Source: Paenibacillus flagellatus (lineage in GTDB: Bacteria > Bacillota > Bacilli > Paenibacillales > NBRC-103111). Taken from it: a stretch of 64,000 nt of DNA. The translations under genes and the position numbers were made by a program. The notes under the pieces were generated by a model that saw only the letters and a program-made list of their open reading frames with translations, had not been told where the DNA came from and searched no databases. Where the stretch lies: assembly GCF_003217775.1 (NCBI RefSeq), contig NZ_QJVJ01000007.1:124001-188000 (forward strand), written 5' to 3'. This document shows, one piece after another, positions 1 through 8,730 of this stretch (position 1 is its first letter; the number at the start of each line of letters is the position of its first letter).

Positions 1-2294
1 CCGGCCCGGCCGGACCGGCGTCGGCGGCGACGCCCGAGACGTGGCGGCCGGAGCGGAAGCCGGACGACCCGATCGATTACGACTTCCGCGGGATCGAGCG
101 TGTCGTCCGCACTTGCCGGGAGCACGACATCGGCATCGTCGGCTTGGTCGGCTATGCGAACCCCGAATGGGCGCGCGCCGAGACGGCGCGGGGCAAGCGG
201 CATTGGGGACCGCCCCGCGACGACGACGAATTCATCCGCGCGACGGTCCCGATCGTCGCCCGGTTTCCCGAGGTGAAGTACGTCGAGTTCTGGAACGAAC
301 CGTGGGTGTACGGCTGGACGTGGGCCGATACGGCGGAGCGGTTCCGGCGGCTGCACAACAAGTGGATCGACGAGGCGAGGAAGGTTCGCCCCGACCTCGT
401 CGTCGTATCCGGCGAATCGGCCAGCTACCTGGAGGACCATCTGTATATCGACGCGGAGACGACGCGGCGGATCGACGTCGCATGCCACCATCCGTACGCG
501 GAGATCGGACATCCGAACGGCCGGCAGGGCAAAGTGCTGCGTACGGTCGACTACCACGTCCGGCTGGCGGAGAAGCACGGCGTCGGGCGGAGCTTCCTGA
601 CCGAGGGCGGCGTCGTGGACGTCTGGGAGAGCGACAGGGAGAAGATCAAGACGGCGGCGAAGCAAATCGTCGTCCAGCACGTGCTCGGAGCGCTCGCCGG
701 GCTGTACCAGATGAACATCCAGCACAATATGGGCTTCGAGACGACGCAGCTGGCCGGTGCGGCCGCTTACGGCGTCATGACGCACCTGTTGGAGGACCGC
801 GTGCCGGTGGCCGATCTGTGGCCCGCCCATCCGCTTATATGGGGAGCGGTGTTCGCGAACAAGCGGTTCGCCGATGCGAACGAGACGCGGGCGAACGAAT
901 TTTCCGCCCGTTGGAGCGTGCCGGTGCCGCCCGAATACGAGGACGACCGGTTGAAGGTCGCGGTGCTTTGGAGCTGGATGGGCGAAAGCCCCGAACGTCT
1001 CGCCGGGGGGACGATCGCATTCGAAGCGGCGGCCCGGGACATTCGCGTGCTCGACTTCATGGGGGCGCCGTGCGGCGAAGTGCGGGACGGGCAATGGGTC
1101 GTCCCCTTTACGGCCGAGCCGGTGTACGTGACGAGCGAGGAGCTCGAGGCGGGCGGGCTGGCGGCGCTGCTGCGGTCCGCGCGCATCGAGTGCGGGCATC
1201 CGGTCAATTTGTTCGTCCATCTGATCACGGAGCCGCTGGACCGGTCGCCGGCATTGACCGTCTGCATCCAAAACCAGCTGAACCGTCCGATCCGGGGGCG
1301 GCTGACCGCCGTCGGGCTGCCGGACGGGTGGCGAGCTAAGGAAGGAGGCGTCGCGTACGAGCTGGCGGCGGGAGAGATCGCCGAGCTGCGCGTCGGGCTG
1401 GCCGAGGCGAAGCCGAACGAAGCGAACCGGTACGCGGTCCGGCTGCGCGCCGACCACGACGACGCCCCGCCGGTCGAATACGGGCAAATCGTACAGGCGG
1501 CGGTCGCCTCGAGGAAGACGGTCCGGCTGACCGGGCGGCTGTCCGATTGGGACGGCGTCGTACCGACGACGACGGACAGCCGCATGCTGCGGCTCGGCGT
1601 CGACCCGACGCACTACGCGCTGAACCCGGACGCGGCGAGACCCGAGGGGACGCCGGAGGCGGCCGTCGTGACGCGGACATACGCCGCCTACGACGAGACG
1701 AAGCTGTATATCGGCTTCGCCGTCGAGGAGCCGTCGTTCTCGCAGACGGCGGACGGCGATCCCGACGGGCTGGATAAGCCGTGGCTGTGCGGAGACCTGT
1801 TCGACATCGCCTTCGCGTTCCGCGACCGCGCCCCGAACAGCTTCCGCCAGGCAGGAGACCCGTGGTATTGGAAGGGCGGGTATCGCGATACCGAGTACGA
1901 GTACGCGCTGTTCCGCGACAAGCACGGCCGCGACCGGTTCACCCGGCTGCGGCGTCCGGACTCGCCGCGAACGACGCCCTATCAGCTGGAGCGGTCGGCC
2001 GTCCATTACCCGTATGTGGGCGAAGTGGAAGGGGCGGAGGTGATGATCGCGCGCGACGAACCGGCGAAGCTGACGCTGTACGAGGTCGCGATTCCGCTGT
2101 CCGAGTTCGGCGTCGCCGAAGGCGGGCTGCGCGAGCCGCTCCGGTTCGGCTTCGTCCAATGGACGGACGAGAAGCTGCCCGCGATCGAGTATGCGAAGGC
2201 GGCGGGCGTGTTCGACTATTGGTGCGGCGGCGACACGTTCCTGCCGTCGTGGCTGTCGTTCCACGCCTGCACGACGCGGCTCGGCCTCGAATAA
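1..2294 (+). CDS. Glycoside hydrolase, clan GH-A-like (GH39-type barrel) with C-terminal CBM9-like domain, 5' partial
   Basis: The frame is open from the first bases, so the N-terminus lies upstream; about 763 residues are visible. A WNEPW motif (around base 290) has the asparagine-glutamate pair of the acid/base catalyst in clan GH-A retaining glycosidases, and FLTEGG (around base 595) fits the nucleophile strand, as in beta-xylosidase/GH39-like enzymes. After the barrel there is a beta-rich linker, then from about base 1530 a domain with the DWDG...YAAYDETKLYIGF pattern typical of CBM9/DOMON-like sugar-binding modules. No signal peptide can be judged because the start is missing. Substrate is not readable from sequence; a plant-polysaccharide role is inference. 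The stop is TAA and the next operon has its own promoter. Confidence 0.85.
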   Translation, partial: GPAGPASAATPETWRPERKPDDPIDYDFRGIERVVRTCREHDIGIVGLVGYANPEWARAETARGKRHWGPPRDDDEFIRATVPIVARFPEVKYVEFWNEPWVYGWTWADTAERFRRLHNKWIDEARKVRPDLVVVSGESASYLEDHLYIDAETTRRIDVACHHPYAEIGHPNGRQGKVLRTVDYHVRLAEKHGVGRSFLTEGGVVDVWESDREKIKTAAKQIVVQHVLGALAGLYQMNIQHNMGFETTQLAGAAAYGVMTHLLEDRVPVADLWPAHPLIWGAVFANKRFADANETRANEFSARWSVPVPPEYEDDRLKVAVLWSWMGESPERLAGGTIAFEAAARDIRVLDFMGAPCGEVRDGQWVVPFTAEPVYVTSEELEAGGLAALLRSARIECGHPVNLFVHLITEPLDRSPALTVCIQNQLNRPIRGRLTAVGLPDGWRAKEGGVAYELAAGEIAELRVGLAEAKPNEANRYAVRLRADHDDAPPVEYGQIVQAAVASRKTVRLTGRLSDWDGVVPTTTDSRMLRLGVDPTHYALNPDAARPEGTPEAAVVTRTYAAYDETKLYIGFAVEEPSFSQTADGDPDGLDKPWLCGDLFDIAFAFRDRAPNSFRQAGDPWYWKGGYRDTEYEYALFRDKHGRDRFTRLRRPDSPRTTPYQLERSAVHYPYVGEVEGAEVMIARDEPAKLTLYEVAIPLSEFGVAEGGLREPLRFGFVQWTDEKLPAIEYAKAAGVFDYWCGGDTFLPSWLSFHACTTRLGLE

Positions 2295-2313
2295 AGATGT
2301 CGTATTTTCCGTA

Positions 2314-2358
2314 TTGCCAGATAGGCGGGCGCGTGTTATGATCTCCTATATCCGATAG
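2314..2358 (+). promoter_or_regulatory. Sigma-A promoter of the sulfur operon with a possible start-site operator
   Basis: TTGCCA (2314-2319), a 17-bp spacer and TATGAT (2337-2342) form a near-consensus sigma-A promoter between the glycosidase stop and the reductase gene. Just downstream, CTAT-N5-ATAG (2346-2358) is a small inverted repeat at the expected transcription start, a plausible repressor site. A CymR-type sulfur-control site was considered but the match is weak. Confidence 0.65.
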
Positions 2359-2423
2359 ACTTACTATGATTAAAGACGATCGAAACCGAATACCGTTCGA
2401 ATGCCAACACATGCTATCTACCG

Positions 2424-2482
2424 GACGACCGGAGACGCCGCCTTGCCGAACAGGGCGTGTTTCGGTCGTCTTTTTCTTTTTT
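2424..2482 (+). terminator. Intrinsic terminator in the operon leader (terminator or attenuator)
   Basis: GACGACCG (2424-2431) pairs perfectly with CGGTCGTC (2463-2470), with an inner ACGCC/GGCGT stem, followed by a T-rich run (2470-2482). It lies about 80 nt after the promoter and 26 nt before the reductase start. It may end read-through from the glycosidase or act as an attenuator of the sulfur operon. No known riboswitch core was recognised in the 2349-2423 leader. Confidence 0.8.
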
Positions 2483-2507
2483 CGGGACGAAGGGGGAATG
2501 GGCGAGG

Positions 2508-3497
2508 ATGGAATACAGACAATGGGGCCGAACCGGCCTGAAGGTGTCCGAGGTCAGCTTGGGCACGATGGCGTTCGGCCGCTGGATCGACGAGGAACGC
2601 TCGATCCGCGTCGTCGACGCGGCGCTCGACGCCGGCATCAACTTGATCGATACGGCGGACGTGTACGGCACAGGGATGGACCTCGGCGACCCGAATCGGA
2701 CGGGCGAGTCGGAGACGATCGTCGGCCGGGCGCTGCGCGGCCGGCGGGACCGGGTCGTGCTCGCGACGAAAGGGTTCGCGCGGGTCGGCACCGGGGTGAA
2801 CGACGCGGGCTTGAGCCGCTACCACCTGTACCGCGCGGTGGAGAACAGCTTGCGGCGGCTGCAGACGGACTATGTCGACATTTACCAGGTGCACCAGTTC
2901 GACGCCGCGACGCCGCTGGAGGAGACGCTCGGCGCGCTGGACGAGCTCGTCCGCCAAGGCAAAATCCGCTATATCGGCTGCTCCAACTTCGCCGCCTGGC
3001 AGATCGCCAAGGCGCACGGGATCAGCGCGCTGCGCGGCTGGCACCGGTTCGAGGGCGTCCAGCCCGAATACAGCTTGCTATCGCGAGGAATCGAGCGGGA
3101 GCTGGTGCCGTTCGCCGTATCCGAGAAGGTCGGCATTCTCTCCTACAGCCCGCTGGGCCGAGGCATTTTGACCGGCAAATATCGGGAAGGCGAAGCGCCG
3201 CCGGCCGATTCGCGGCTGGCCGCGGGCGAGAAGCGGCTGCAGCTGCTGCTCGATTCCAATCCCGCCTACGCGCTGGTGGAAGCGATCCGCCCGCTTGCCG
3301 ATCGTCGGGGATGGACGCTGGCGCAGCTGGCGCTCGCCTGGGTGCTGAGCCATTCCTACATCTCCTCGGCGATTCTCGGCATTTCGAAGCCGGAGCAGAT
3401 CGCGGATTTGCTTCGGGCGACGGTAGGGCGGCTGTCGGCGGAGGAGCTGGCGGACATCGACGAGGCGTCGCGGCGGGTCGGTCTTTTTTTACCTTAA
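2508..3497 (+). CDS. Aldo/keto reductase
   Basis: This 329-residue protein is a full-length (alpha/beta)8 NADPH-dependent oxidoreductase. The tetrad is visible: Asp in LIDTADVYG, the following Tyr, Lys in LATKGF and His in YQVHQFD. The family's C-terminal cofactor segment (ILGISKPEQI) is also present. The start is the ATG before EYRQWGRTG, because family members begin right at that strand; an open frame extends upstream through the terminator and is not used. It is the first gene of an apparent operon with a flavin monooxygenase, a sulfonate-type ABC importer and a sulfurtransferase. A role in reducing the aldehyde left after desulfonation is inference; the exact substrate cannot be read. Confidence 0.93.
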   Translation: MEYRQWGRTGLKVSEVSLGTMAFGRWIDEERSIRVVDAALDAGINLIDTADVYGTGMDLGDPNRTGESETIVGRALRGRRDRVVLATKGFARVGTGVNDAGLSRYHLYRAVENSLRRLQTDYVDIYQVHQFDAATPLEETLGALDELVRQGKIRYIGCSNFAAWQIAKAHGISALRGWHRFEGVQPEYSLLSRGIERELVPFAVSEKVGILSYSPLGRGILTGKYREGEAPPADSRLAAGEKRLQLLLDSNPAYALVEAIRPLADRRGWTLAQLALAWVLSHSYISSAILGISKPEQIADLLRATVGRLSAEELADIDEASRRVGLFLP

Positions 3498-3547
3498 AAC
3501 CTGTGTAATTGCATTGGGAAAGTATGATTAATCGAGGAGGCAGCACG

Positions 3548-4921
3548 ATGAGCACACCGAAACCGAAACCGAAACGTCAGATGCACTTGGGATTGTTCCT
3601 GTTCTCGACCGGCTATCATCCCGCGGGGTGGAGGCTGCCGGAGGCGCGGGCGGACGGGGCGTTCGACCCGGCCTTTCTTCATCGAGTGGCGAAAAAGCTG
3701 GAGGACGCGAAGTTCGACTTCTTCTTCCTCGGCGACGCCTTAGCCTCGAGCGCGGATATGCAGTACCAGTTTCCGTCGCAGATGGTTCGTCTCGAGCCGT
3801 TCACGATGATCGCGAACGTCGCCGCGGTGACCGAGAAGATCGGCTTGATCGTTACGGCGAATACGACGTATGCGGAGCCGTACCACGTCGCGCGGATGAC
3901 GGCGTCTCTCGACCATTTGAGCGGCGGCCGGGTCGCCTGGAACGTCGTGACGGGGGCGGACGCGCGGGCGGCGCTCAACTTCAGCCGCGAGAAGCATTGG
4001 GACAACGAGAAGCGGTACGACTACGCCGACGAATTCGTGGACGTCGTCAAGCGGCTGTGGGATACGTGGGAGGACGAAGCCTTCGTACGGGACAAGGAAA
4101 CCGGCGTGTTCGTGGACGGGAGCAAGGTTCACGCCATCCATCACAAGGGCGACCATTTCGCCGTGGCGGGACCGCTCAACGTGGCGAGGCCGCCGCAAGG
4201 GCAAATTCCGCTCTTGTCGGCCGGTACGTCGGAGCGGAGCCAGGAGCTTGGGGCGCGGTTTTCCAATGCGATCTTTACGGGACAAATTTTGCTCGAGCCT
4301 GCGAAACGGTTTTACGCCGGCATCAAGAGCAAGCTGGCGAAATACGGCCGCAAGCCGGAGGAGCTGTTCATTTTGCCGGGGCTCGTGCCGCTGGTCGGCG
4401 CCACCGAGGAGGAGGCGCGGGCGAAATACCGCCGGCTGAGCGAGCTGCTCGTCACGGACTTCAACCTGGGGCCGCTGTCGGAGCGGATCGGCATCGACCT
4501 GACCGGCTTGCCGCTCGACGGACCGCTGCCGGACTTGTCGCTGTCGTCCAAGCCGGGCGACGAGGCGCGGCAGCTCGTCGCGCTGGCGCAGCGGGCGTCG
4601 GGACGCGAGGACATCACGGTCCGGGAGCTGTTCCACTATTTCGCCGCGACCGCCCGCGGCCATCTGCTCATCGTCGGCGATCCCGAGCAGATCGCGGACC
4701 AGATGGAGCAATGGTTCGTCGAGGAGGCGGCGGACGGCTTCAACATTTGCCCGCCGTACATGCCGGGAGGCTTGGATCTGTTCGCGGACTTGGTCGTGCC
4801 GGTGCTGCAGCGGCGCGGGCTGTTCCGGACCGAATACGAGGGCGCGACGTTCCGCGACCATTTCGGGCTGACGCGTCCGGACAATGCGTTCACGAAGAAG
4901 GAAGCTTTGCAAGGCCGCTGA
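3548..4921 (+). CDS. LLM-class flavin-dependent monooxygenase, NtaA/SnaA/DszA family
   Basis: A 457-residue bacterial-luciferase-like TIM barrel of the two-component FMNH2-dependent monooxygenase group that includes NtaA, SnaA, DszA and dimethylsulfide monooxygenase. Family features are the N-terminal LGLFLFSTGYHPAGWR strand, VTANTTYAEPYHVARMTASLDHLSGGRVAWNVVTG-type sequence and the C-terminal FNICPPYMPGG segment. The ATG at 3548 is chosen because GAGGAGG sits 7 bases before it; two in-frame ATGs upstream lack an SD. These enzymes cleave C-S or C-N bonds with O2 and FMNH2 supplied by a separate reductase, which is not encoded nearby. The importer and sulfurtransferase downstream favour an organosulfur substrate (inference). 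Confidence 0.92.
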   Translation: MSTPKPKPKRQMHLGLFLFSTGYHPAGWRLPEARADGAFDPAFLHRVAKKLEDAKFDFFFLGDALASSADMQYQFPSQMVRLEPFTMIANVAAVTEKIGLIVTANTTYAEPYHVARMTASLDHLSGGRVAWNVVTGADARAALNFSREKHWDNEKRYDYADEFVDVVKRLWDTWEDEAFVRDKETGVFVDGSKVHAIHHKGDHFAVAGPLNVARPPQGQIPLLSAGTSERSQELGARFSNAIFTGQILLEPAKRFYAGIKSKLAKYGRKPEELFILPGLVPLVGATEEEARAKYRRLSELLVTDFNLGPLSERIGIDLTGLPLDGPLPDLSLSSKPGDEARQLVALAQRASGREDITVRELFHYFAATARGHLLIVGDPEQIADQMEQWFVEEAADGFNICPPYMPGGLDLFADLVVPVLQRRGLFRTEYEGATFRDHFGLTRPDNAFTKKEALQGR

Positions 4922-4982
4922 GAATGGCGCCGGAAGCCCGGAGGGGCGTCCTCCGGACGGACGGAAATGAGGGGATGAGCAT

Positions 4983-5762
4983 ATGGATAGGGACAAGTCC
5001 GGACGGGCGAGCGGAGGCATCGTGATCGGTCAAATCGCGCTTCTGCTCGCCGGTCTCGGGTTTATCGAATACGCCGTTCGGCAGGGCATCATCGGGAGCT
5101 TGTATTTGTCCGAGCCGACCCGGGTCGTCCGGGAAATCGTCGCGTTGTTCGCGAACGGGGACATCTTCCCGAATTTGGCGGTGACGCTGCAGGAATTTTT
5201 GGCGGGCTATCTGCTCGCCGCGCTGGCCGGCATCGGAACGGGGCTGTTCCTCGTGCTGGTGCCGCGGGCCGAGACGTTTTTCGGCCCGTTTCTGTCCGCG
5301 CTGCTGGCGGTACCGAAGGTGACGATCATTCCGCTGCTCATGCTGTGGCTCGGCATCGGACTGTCGCATAAAATCGCCATCGTCTTTCTGTTCTGCTTCT
5401 TCACGATCGCCTACAATACGATCACCGGCGTCAAGCAGACGGCGGACAACCATTTGAAGGTGGCGCGCGTGTTCGAAGCGACGAAAGTCCAGACGGTGCT
5501 GAAGGTCGTCCTGCCGTCGGCCGCGCCCACGATATTCGCGGGCTTGCGCGTATCGGCGGCGACCGGACTCGTCGGGGCGCTGTTCGGCGAGATGATCGCC
5601 TCCAAAAACGGCCTCGGCAACTTGCTCGTGAAGGCGACGTCGCTGTACGACACCGCCAAGGCGTTCGCGATCATTACGGTCGTCACCGTCGTGTCGGTGC
5701 TCTTGATCGCGGCGATCGATTGGCTGGAGAAAAAAGTAGTGCTGCGCTGGAAATCATCTTGA
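4983..5762 (+). CDS. ABC transporter permease, SsuC/TauC-like
   Basis: A 259-residue inner-membrane permease with about six hydrophobic segments. The EAA loop reads roughly VARVFEATKVQTVLKVVLPSA (split here), with a conserved Gly-rich GLRVSAATGLVGALFGEM segment after it, as in the SsuC/TauC/NrtB family. It forms the membrane channel for the ATPase and lipoprotein encoded next. GAGGGGATGAGC precedes the ATG. Substrate could be sulfonate, taurine, nitrate or thiamine precursor by family; the flanking monooxygenase and sulfurtransferase make a sulfonate or other organosulfur compound the best guess. Confidence 0.93.
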   Translation: MDRDKSGRASGGIVIGQIALLLAGLGFIEYAVRQGIIGSLYLSEPTRVVREIVALFANGDIFPNLAVTLQEFLAGYLLAALAGIGTGLFLVLVPRAETFFGPFLSALLAVPKVTIIPLLMLWLGIGLSHKIAIVFLFCFFTIAYNTITGVKQTADNHLKVARVFEATKVQTVLKVVLPSAAPTIFAGLRVSAATGLVGALFGEMIASKNGLGNLLVKATSLYDTAKAFAIITVVTVVSVLLIAAIDWLEKKVVLRWKSS

Positions 5763-5791
5763 CGAACGACATCATGGGGGGAGAGCGAACG

Positions 5792-6820
5792 ATGAAACGA
5801 ATGACGAAGTGGACAAGCGCATGGATCGCATTAAGCCTCGCGGCCGTATTGGCGGTTGCGGGCTGCTCGAACGCGAGCGGCGGCAACGGAGGGCAAGCGG
5901 GCGCGGAATCGAGCAACGGAAGCGGCTCCGGCGCCGGCGGGGACGGAAAGCCGGAAAAAATCCGCTATGCCGCGTTTAACGGGGTAAGCGGGCTGGCCGT
6001 CCAGTTCGGCGCGGAGAAAGGCTTTTTCAAGGAAGAGGGGCTCGACGTCGAGTTCATCACGACGCAGAACGCCATCGAAGGGCTGACGAGCAAAGACGTC
6101 GACGTGGCGGACGTGGCGACGACGTCGGCGATTATCGCGGCCGGCAAAGGCGCGCCGATCAAAATCGTCTCCTCGCTGTTCCGGACGAAGGGCCCGTTCT
6201 ATCTAATCGCGGGACCGGAGATCAAAAGCGTGGAGGATCTGAAGGGCAAGACGGTCGGTGCCGCCGCGTTCGGCAGCGGACTGGACGTCTATACGCAGGT
6301 CATCCTGAACAAGCACGGCCTCGGCAAAACCGACGTCACGTACGTCGCCAACGGCGTGAACGAGGCGGCGTTCGCCAGCCTCACCTCCGGCCAGGTCGCC
6401 GCGACGATCATTCACGAGCCGTTCGCCTCGTTGGCGGAGGTGACGGGCAAGGGACACATTTTGGCCAAAGGGTGGGATTACTTGCCGAACTTCCATACGG
6501 GAGTGCTCGCCTCGCGAAACGATTTCATCGACAAAAACCCGGAGCTGATCAAGAAGCTGCTCCGCGCCTACTTCAAGTCGCAGGAATATGCGAAAAGCCA
6601 TCTCGACGAGTACAAGGCGTACTTCCTGACGAAGGTGAAGATCGACCCGGCCGCGGCGGAAAAAGCGTTCGCGCGCGAAGAGGTGCTGTGGGAGAACAAG
6701 CCGGACGTCGATTTGAAGGCGCTCGAGGAGACGCAGCAAATCCAGGTGAAGCTGGGCTTCCAGGATCGCGTCTACGACGCGGGCAAATTCGTGGACTTGC
6801 GGTTCATCCCGGGCAAGTAA
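5792..6820 (+). CDS. ABC transporter substrate-binding lipoprotein, SsuA/NMT1-like
   Basis: A 342-residue lipoprotein. A basic N-terminus and hydrophobic segment end in the lipobox V-A-G-C with Cys25 as the lipidation site, followed by a Gly/Ser-rich linker. The mature part has the periplasmic-binding type II fold of the SsuA/TauA/NMT1 family (KIRYAAFNG-like first strand, VEDLKGKTVGAAAFGSG hinge, KNPELIKKLLRAY late helix). The ATG at 5792 has GGGGGGAGAG 7 bases upstream; an earlier frame opening overlaps the permease and would put extra residues before the signal. It delivers the ligand to the permease encoded immediately upstream. Confidence 0.93.
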   Translation: MKRMTKWTSAWIALSLAAVLAVAGCSNASGGNGGQAGAESSNGSGSGAGGDGKPEKIRYAAFNGVSGLAVQFGAEKGFFKEEGLDVEFITTQNAIEGLTSKDVDVADVATTSAIIAAGKGAPIKIVSSLFRTKGPFYLIAGPEIKSVEDLKGKTVGAAAFGSGLDVYTQVILNKHGLGKTDVTYVANGVNEAAFASLTSGQVAATIIHEPFASLAEVTGKGHILAKGWDYLPNFHTGVLASRNDFIDKNPELIKKLLRAYFKSQEYAKSHLDEYKAYFLTKVKIDPAAAEKAFAREEVLWENKPDVDLKALEETQQIQVKLGFQDRVYDAGKFVDLRFIPGK

Positions 6821-6842
6821 CGGCGGAAAGCGAGGTCGCGAT

Positions 6843-7616
6843 ATGGCCGGATTTCAAATAAACGGCGTTTCGAAGTCGTACGGCGGAACGAACCCGACCG
6901 AGACGCTCAAGCAAATCGACTTGACGATCGAGGACGGCGAATTGTTGAGCATTCTCGGCCCGAGCGGCTGCGGCAAAAGCACGCTGCTGGACATTTTGGC
7001 GGGATTGCAGCGGCCGACGTCGGGCGAGGTGCTCTTCGACGGGAAGAAGCTGGAAGGGCCGGACAAGAAGCGCGGCGTCGTCTTCCAGGATCCTTCCCTT
7101 TATCCGTGGCGGACCGTGTTCCGGAACGTCGAGCTCGGCCTCGAAATTCGCGGCGCCGCGAAGGCGGAGCGGCGGGAGGCGGTGCAGCGCTATTTGGACA
7201 TGGTCGGCCTGCGGGGGTTCGAGCACAAGTACCCCCACCATTTGTCGGGCGGGATGAAGCAGCGGGCCGGCTTGGCCCGGGCGCTCGCGAACCGTCCGGA
7301 CGTGCTCCTCATGGACGAGCCGTTCGGCGCGGTCGATCATTTGACGCGGCTGCAGCTGCAGGACGATCTGCTCAACATTTGGGAGGCGGAGAGGAAGACG
7401 ATCGTCTTCGTCACGCACGACGTGTCGGAGGCGGTATACCTGGGCGACCGGGTCGTGCTGCTGTCGCCGCGTCCGGGGCGGATCAAGTCGATCTTCCCGG
7501 TGCCGCACAAGCGGCCGCGCAAGCGCGACGACATCGAGCTGCTCAAAATCCAGAACGACATTTACGCGGCGATTCACGAAGTGCGGACGGAGGACAGTCT
7601 CGAATTTATCATTTGA
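6843..7616 (+). CDS. ABC transporter ATP-binding protein, SsuB/TauB-like
   Basis: A 257-residue nucleotide-binding subunit. Walker A is GPSGCGKST (residues 39-47), the Q-loop is in VVFQDPSLYPWRTV, the signature is LSGGMKQRAGLARAL and Walker B is VLLMDEPFGAVD, with the switch histidine in FVTHD. The sequence type matches nitrate/sulfonate/taurine importers (SsuB, TauB, NrtD). It lies 22 bp after the binding-protein gene and 10 bp before the sulfurtransferase, so the genes are probably co-transcribed and translationally linked. Confidence 0.94.
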   Translation: MAGFQINGVSKSYGGTNPTETLKQIDLTIEDGELLSILGPSGCGKSTLLDILAGLQRPTSGEVLFDGKKLEGPDKKRGVVFQDPSLYPWRTVFRNVELGLEIRGAAKAERREAVQRYLDMVGLRGFEHKYPHHLSGGMKQRAGLARALANRPDVLLMDEPFGAVDHLTRLQLQDDLLNIWEAERKTIVFVTHDVSEAVYLGDRVVLLSPRPGRIKSIFPVPHKRPRKRDDIELLKIQNDIYAAIHEVRTEDSLEFII

Positions 7617-7626
7617 GGAGAGGGGC

Positions 7627-8487
7627 GTGCGCCGGATGGCGGCAAGTTCGAATATCGTAAGCGTGCGGGAGCTGGAGGCCCGCTTGGAGCAAGGAGAGCG
7701 GATCGTCCTCGCGGACGTCCGGTTTTCGCCGAAGGAGGGCGGCTACGGCCGGGAGGCGTACGAACGGGACCATGTGCCGGGAGCGGTGTTCGTCGACTTC
7801 AAGGCGGTGCTGACCGATCCTCCGAGGGAACACGGCGGGCGCAGCCCGCTGCCGTCGCCGGAAACGTTGGCGGAGCGGCTCGGGGCGCTCGGCATCGACC
7901 GGTCGACGCCGGTCGTCGTCTACGAGGACGGCAACGGGCCCGCAGCGGCGAGGCTTTGGTGGGTGCTGACCTATCTCGGCCACGACGCGGCGTCCGTGCT
8001 GGATGGCGGATACGCCGCCTGGACGGCCGCGGGGCTGCCGGTTACGGCCGAGAAGCCGTCACCGGAGCGCCGCACGTTCGACGTCGCGCTGCGGCCGGAA
8101 CGGCTGGTCGGCGTGGAGGAGGCGCGGGCCGCCTCGGGCGGAAGCAGCGGCGCGGCGCTGGTCGACTCGCGGGATGCGAGCCAGTACCGCGGTCTGGAGG
8201 CGCCGTACGATCCGGTCGCCGGCCATATCCCGGGGGCGGTGAACTATTTCTGGAAGGACGCGCTGTCCGCGGACGGCACGTGGAAGGATGCGGAGTCGCT
8301 GCGCGCGCATTTCGCCGGGCTCGATCCGTCAGGCGAGATTATCGTGTACTGCGGGTCGGGCATTTCCGCCACGCCGAACGTGCTCGCGCTGGAGGAGGCC
8401 GGCTTCGCGAACGTGAAGCTGTACGCGGGGAGCTGGAGCGATTGGATTTCGTATCCGGACAATCCGATCGCGACGGGAGACGAGTAA
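7627..8487 (+). CDS. Sulfurtransferase with tandem rhodanese domains (3-mercaptopyruvate/thiosulfate type)
   Basis: A 286-residue protein with an N-terminal inactive rhodanese domain (about 10-135) and a C-terminal catalytic domain (about 150-285). The active-site loop is CGSGISA with Cys242; this loop resembles mercaptopyruvate sulfurtransferases more than the CRKGVT loop of thiosulfate enzymes. A GTG start at 7627 has AGGAG six bases upstream; an ATG nine bases later is an alternative. As last gene of the operon it could handle the sulfane sulfur or sulfite released by the monooxygenase (inference). Its 3' end and terminator recur twice further downstream as partial copies. Confidence 0.92.
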   Translation: MRRMAASSNIVSVRELEARLEQGERIVLADVRFSPKEGGYGREAYERDHVPGAVFVDFKAVLTDPPREHGGRSPLPSPETLAERLGALGIDRSTPVVVYEDGNGPAAARLWWVLTYLGHDAASVLDGGYAAWTAAGLPVTAEKPSPERRTFDVALRPERLVGVEEARAASGGSSGAALVDSRDASQYRGLEAPYDPVAGHIPGAVNYFWKDALSADGTWKDAESLRAHFAGLDPSGEIIVYCGSGISATPNVLALEEAGFANVKLYAGSWSDWISYPDNPIATGDE

Positions 8488-8570
8488 GAGGCAGGGGGCC
8501 CGTCGGACGCGGGTTTGGGGGGGCTGTGACAGGTTGCCGGGAGGCGATCTGTTGCAGCCTCTTTTGGGCT
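8363..8570 (+). repeat. Parent copy of a gene-end repeat (3' end of sulfurtransferase plus terminator)
   Basis: This stretch covers the last 125 bases of the sulfurtransferase gene and its terminator. It is the intact version of a segment found again at 10506-10636 and 16252-16438, always in the same orientation. Bases 8435-8565 align with 10506-10636 at nearly the same length and roughly 85-90% identity by eye; the 16252 copy extends further into the gene but is more decayed. Confidence 0.85.
8532..8565 (+). terminator. Terminator of the sulfur operon
   Basis: GGTTGC (8532-8537) pairs with GCAGCC (8554-8559, one G-U), followed by TCTTTT. The hairpin is conserved in both downstream copies of this gene end, which supports it as a real element. 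Confidence 0.65.
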
Positions 8571-8730
8571 TTTCCGTCAACAGCTTGCCAACAAGAAGTG
8601 AAGAAAGCAGGTTGCAGTACCCCGGAGCCAGCCACGGTGAGGCGGTCGGGACAGGTGGTTGTTGAACGCTCCCGAACGTTGCTTCCATCCTTCCACAAGC
8701 AGGCTTGCCTCGCCTTTCCGCGCCATCGTC

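Noticed and set aside
2343-2423. S-box (SAM) riboswitch or CymR box in the sulfur-operon leader
   Set aside because: The conserved S-box core is absent and the CymR-like match has several mismatches at key positions.
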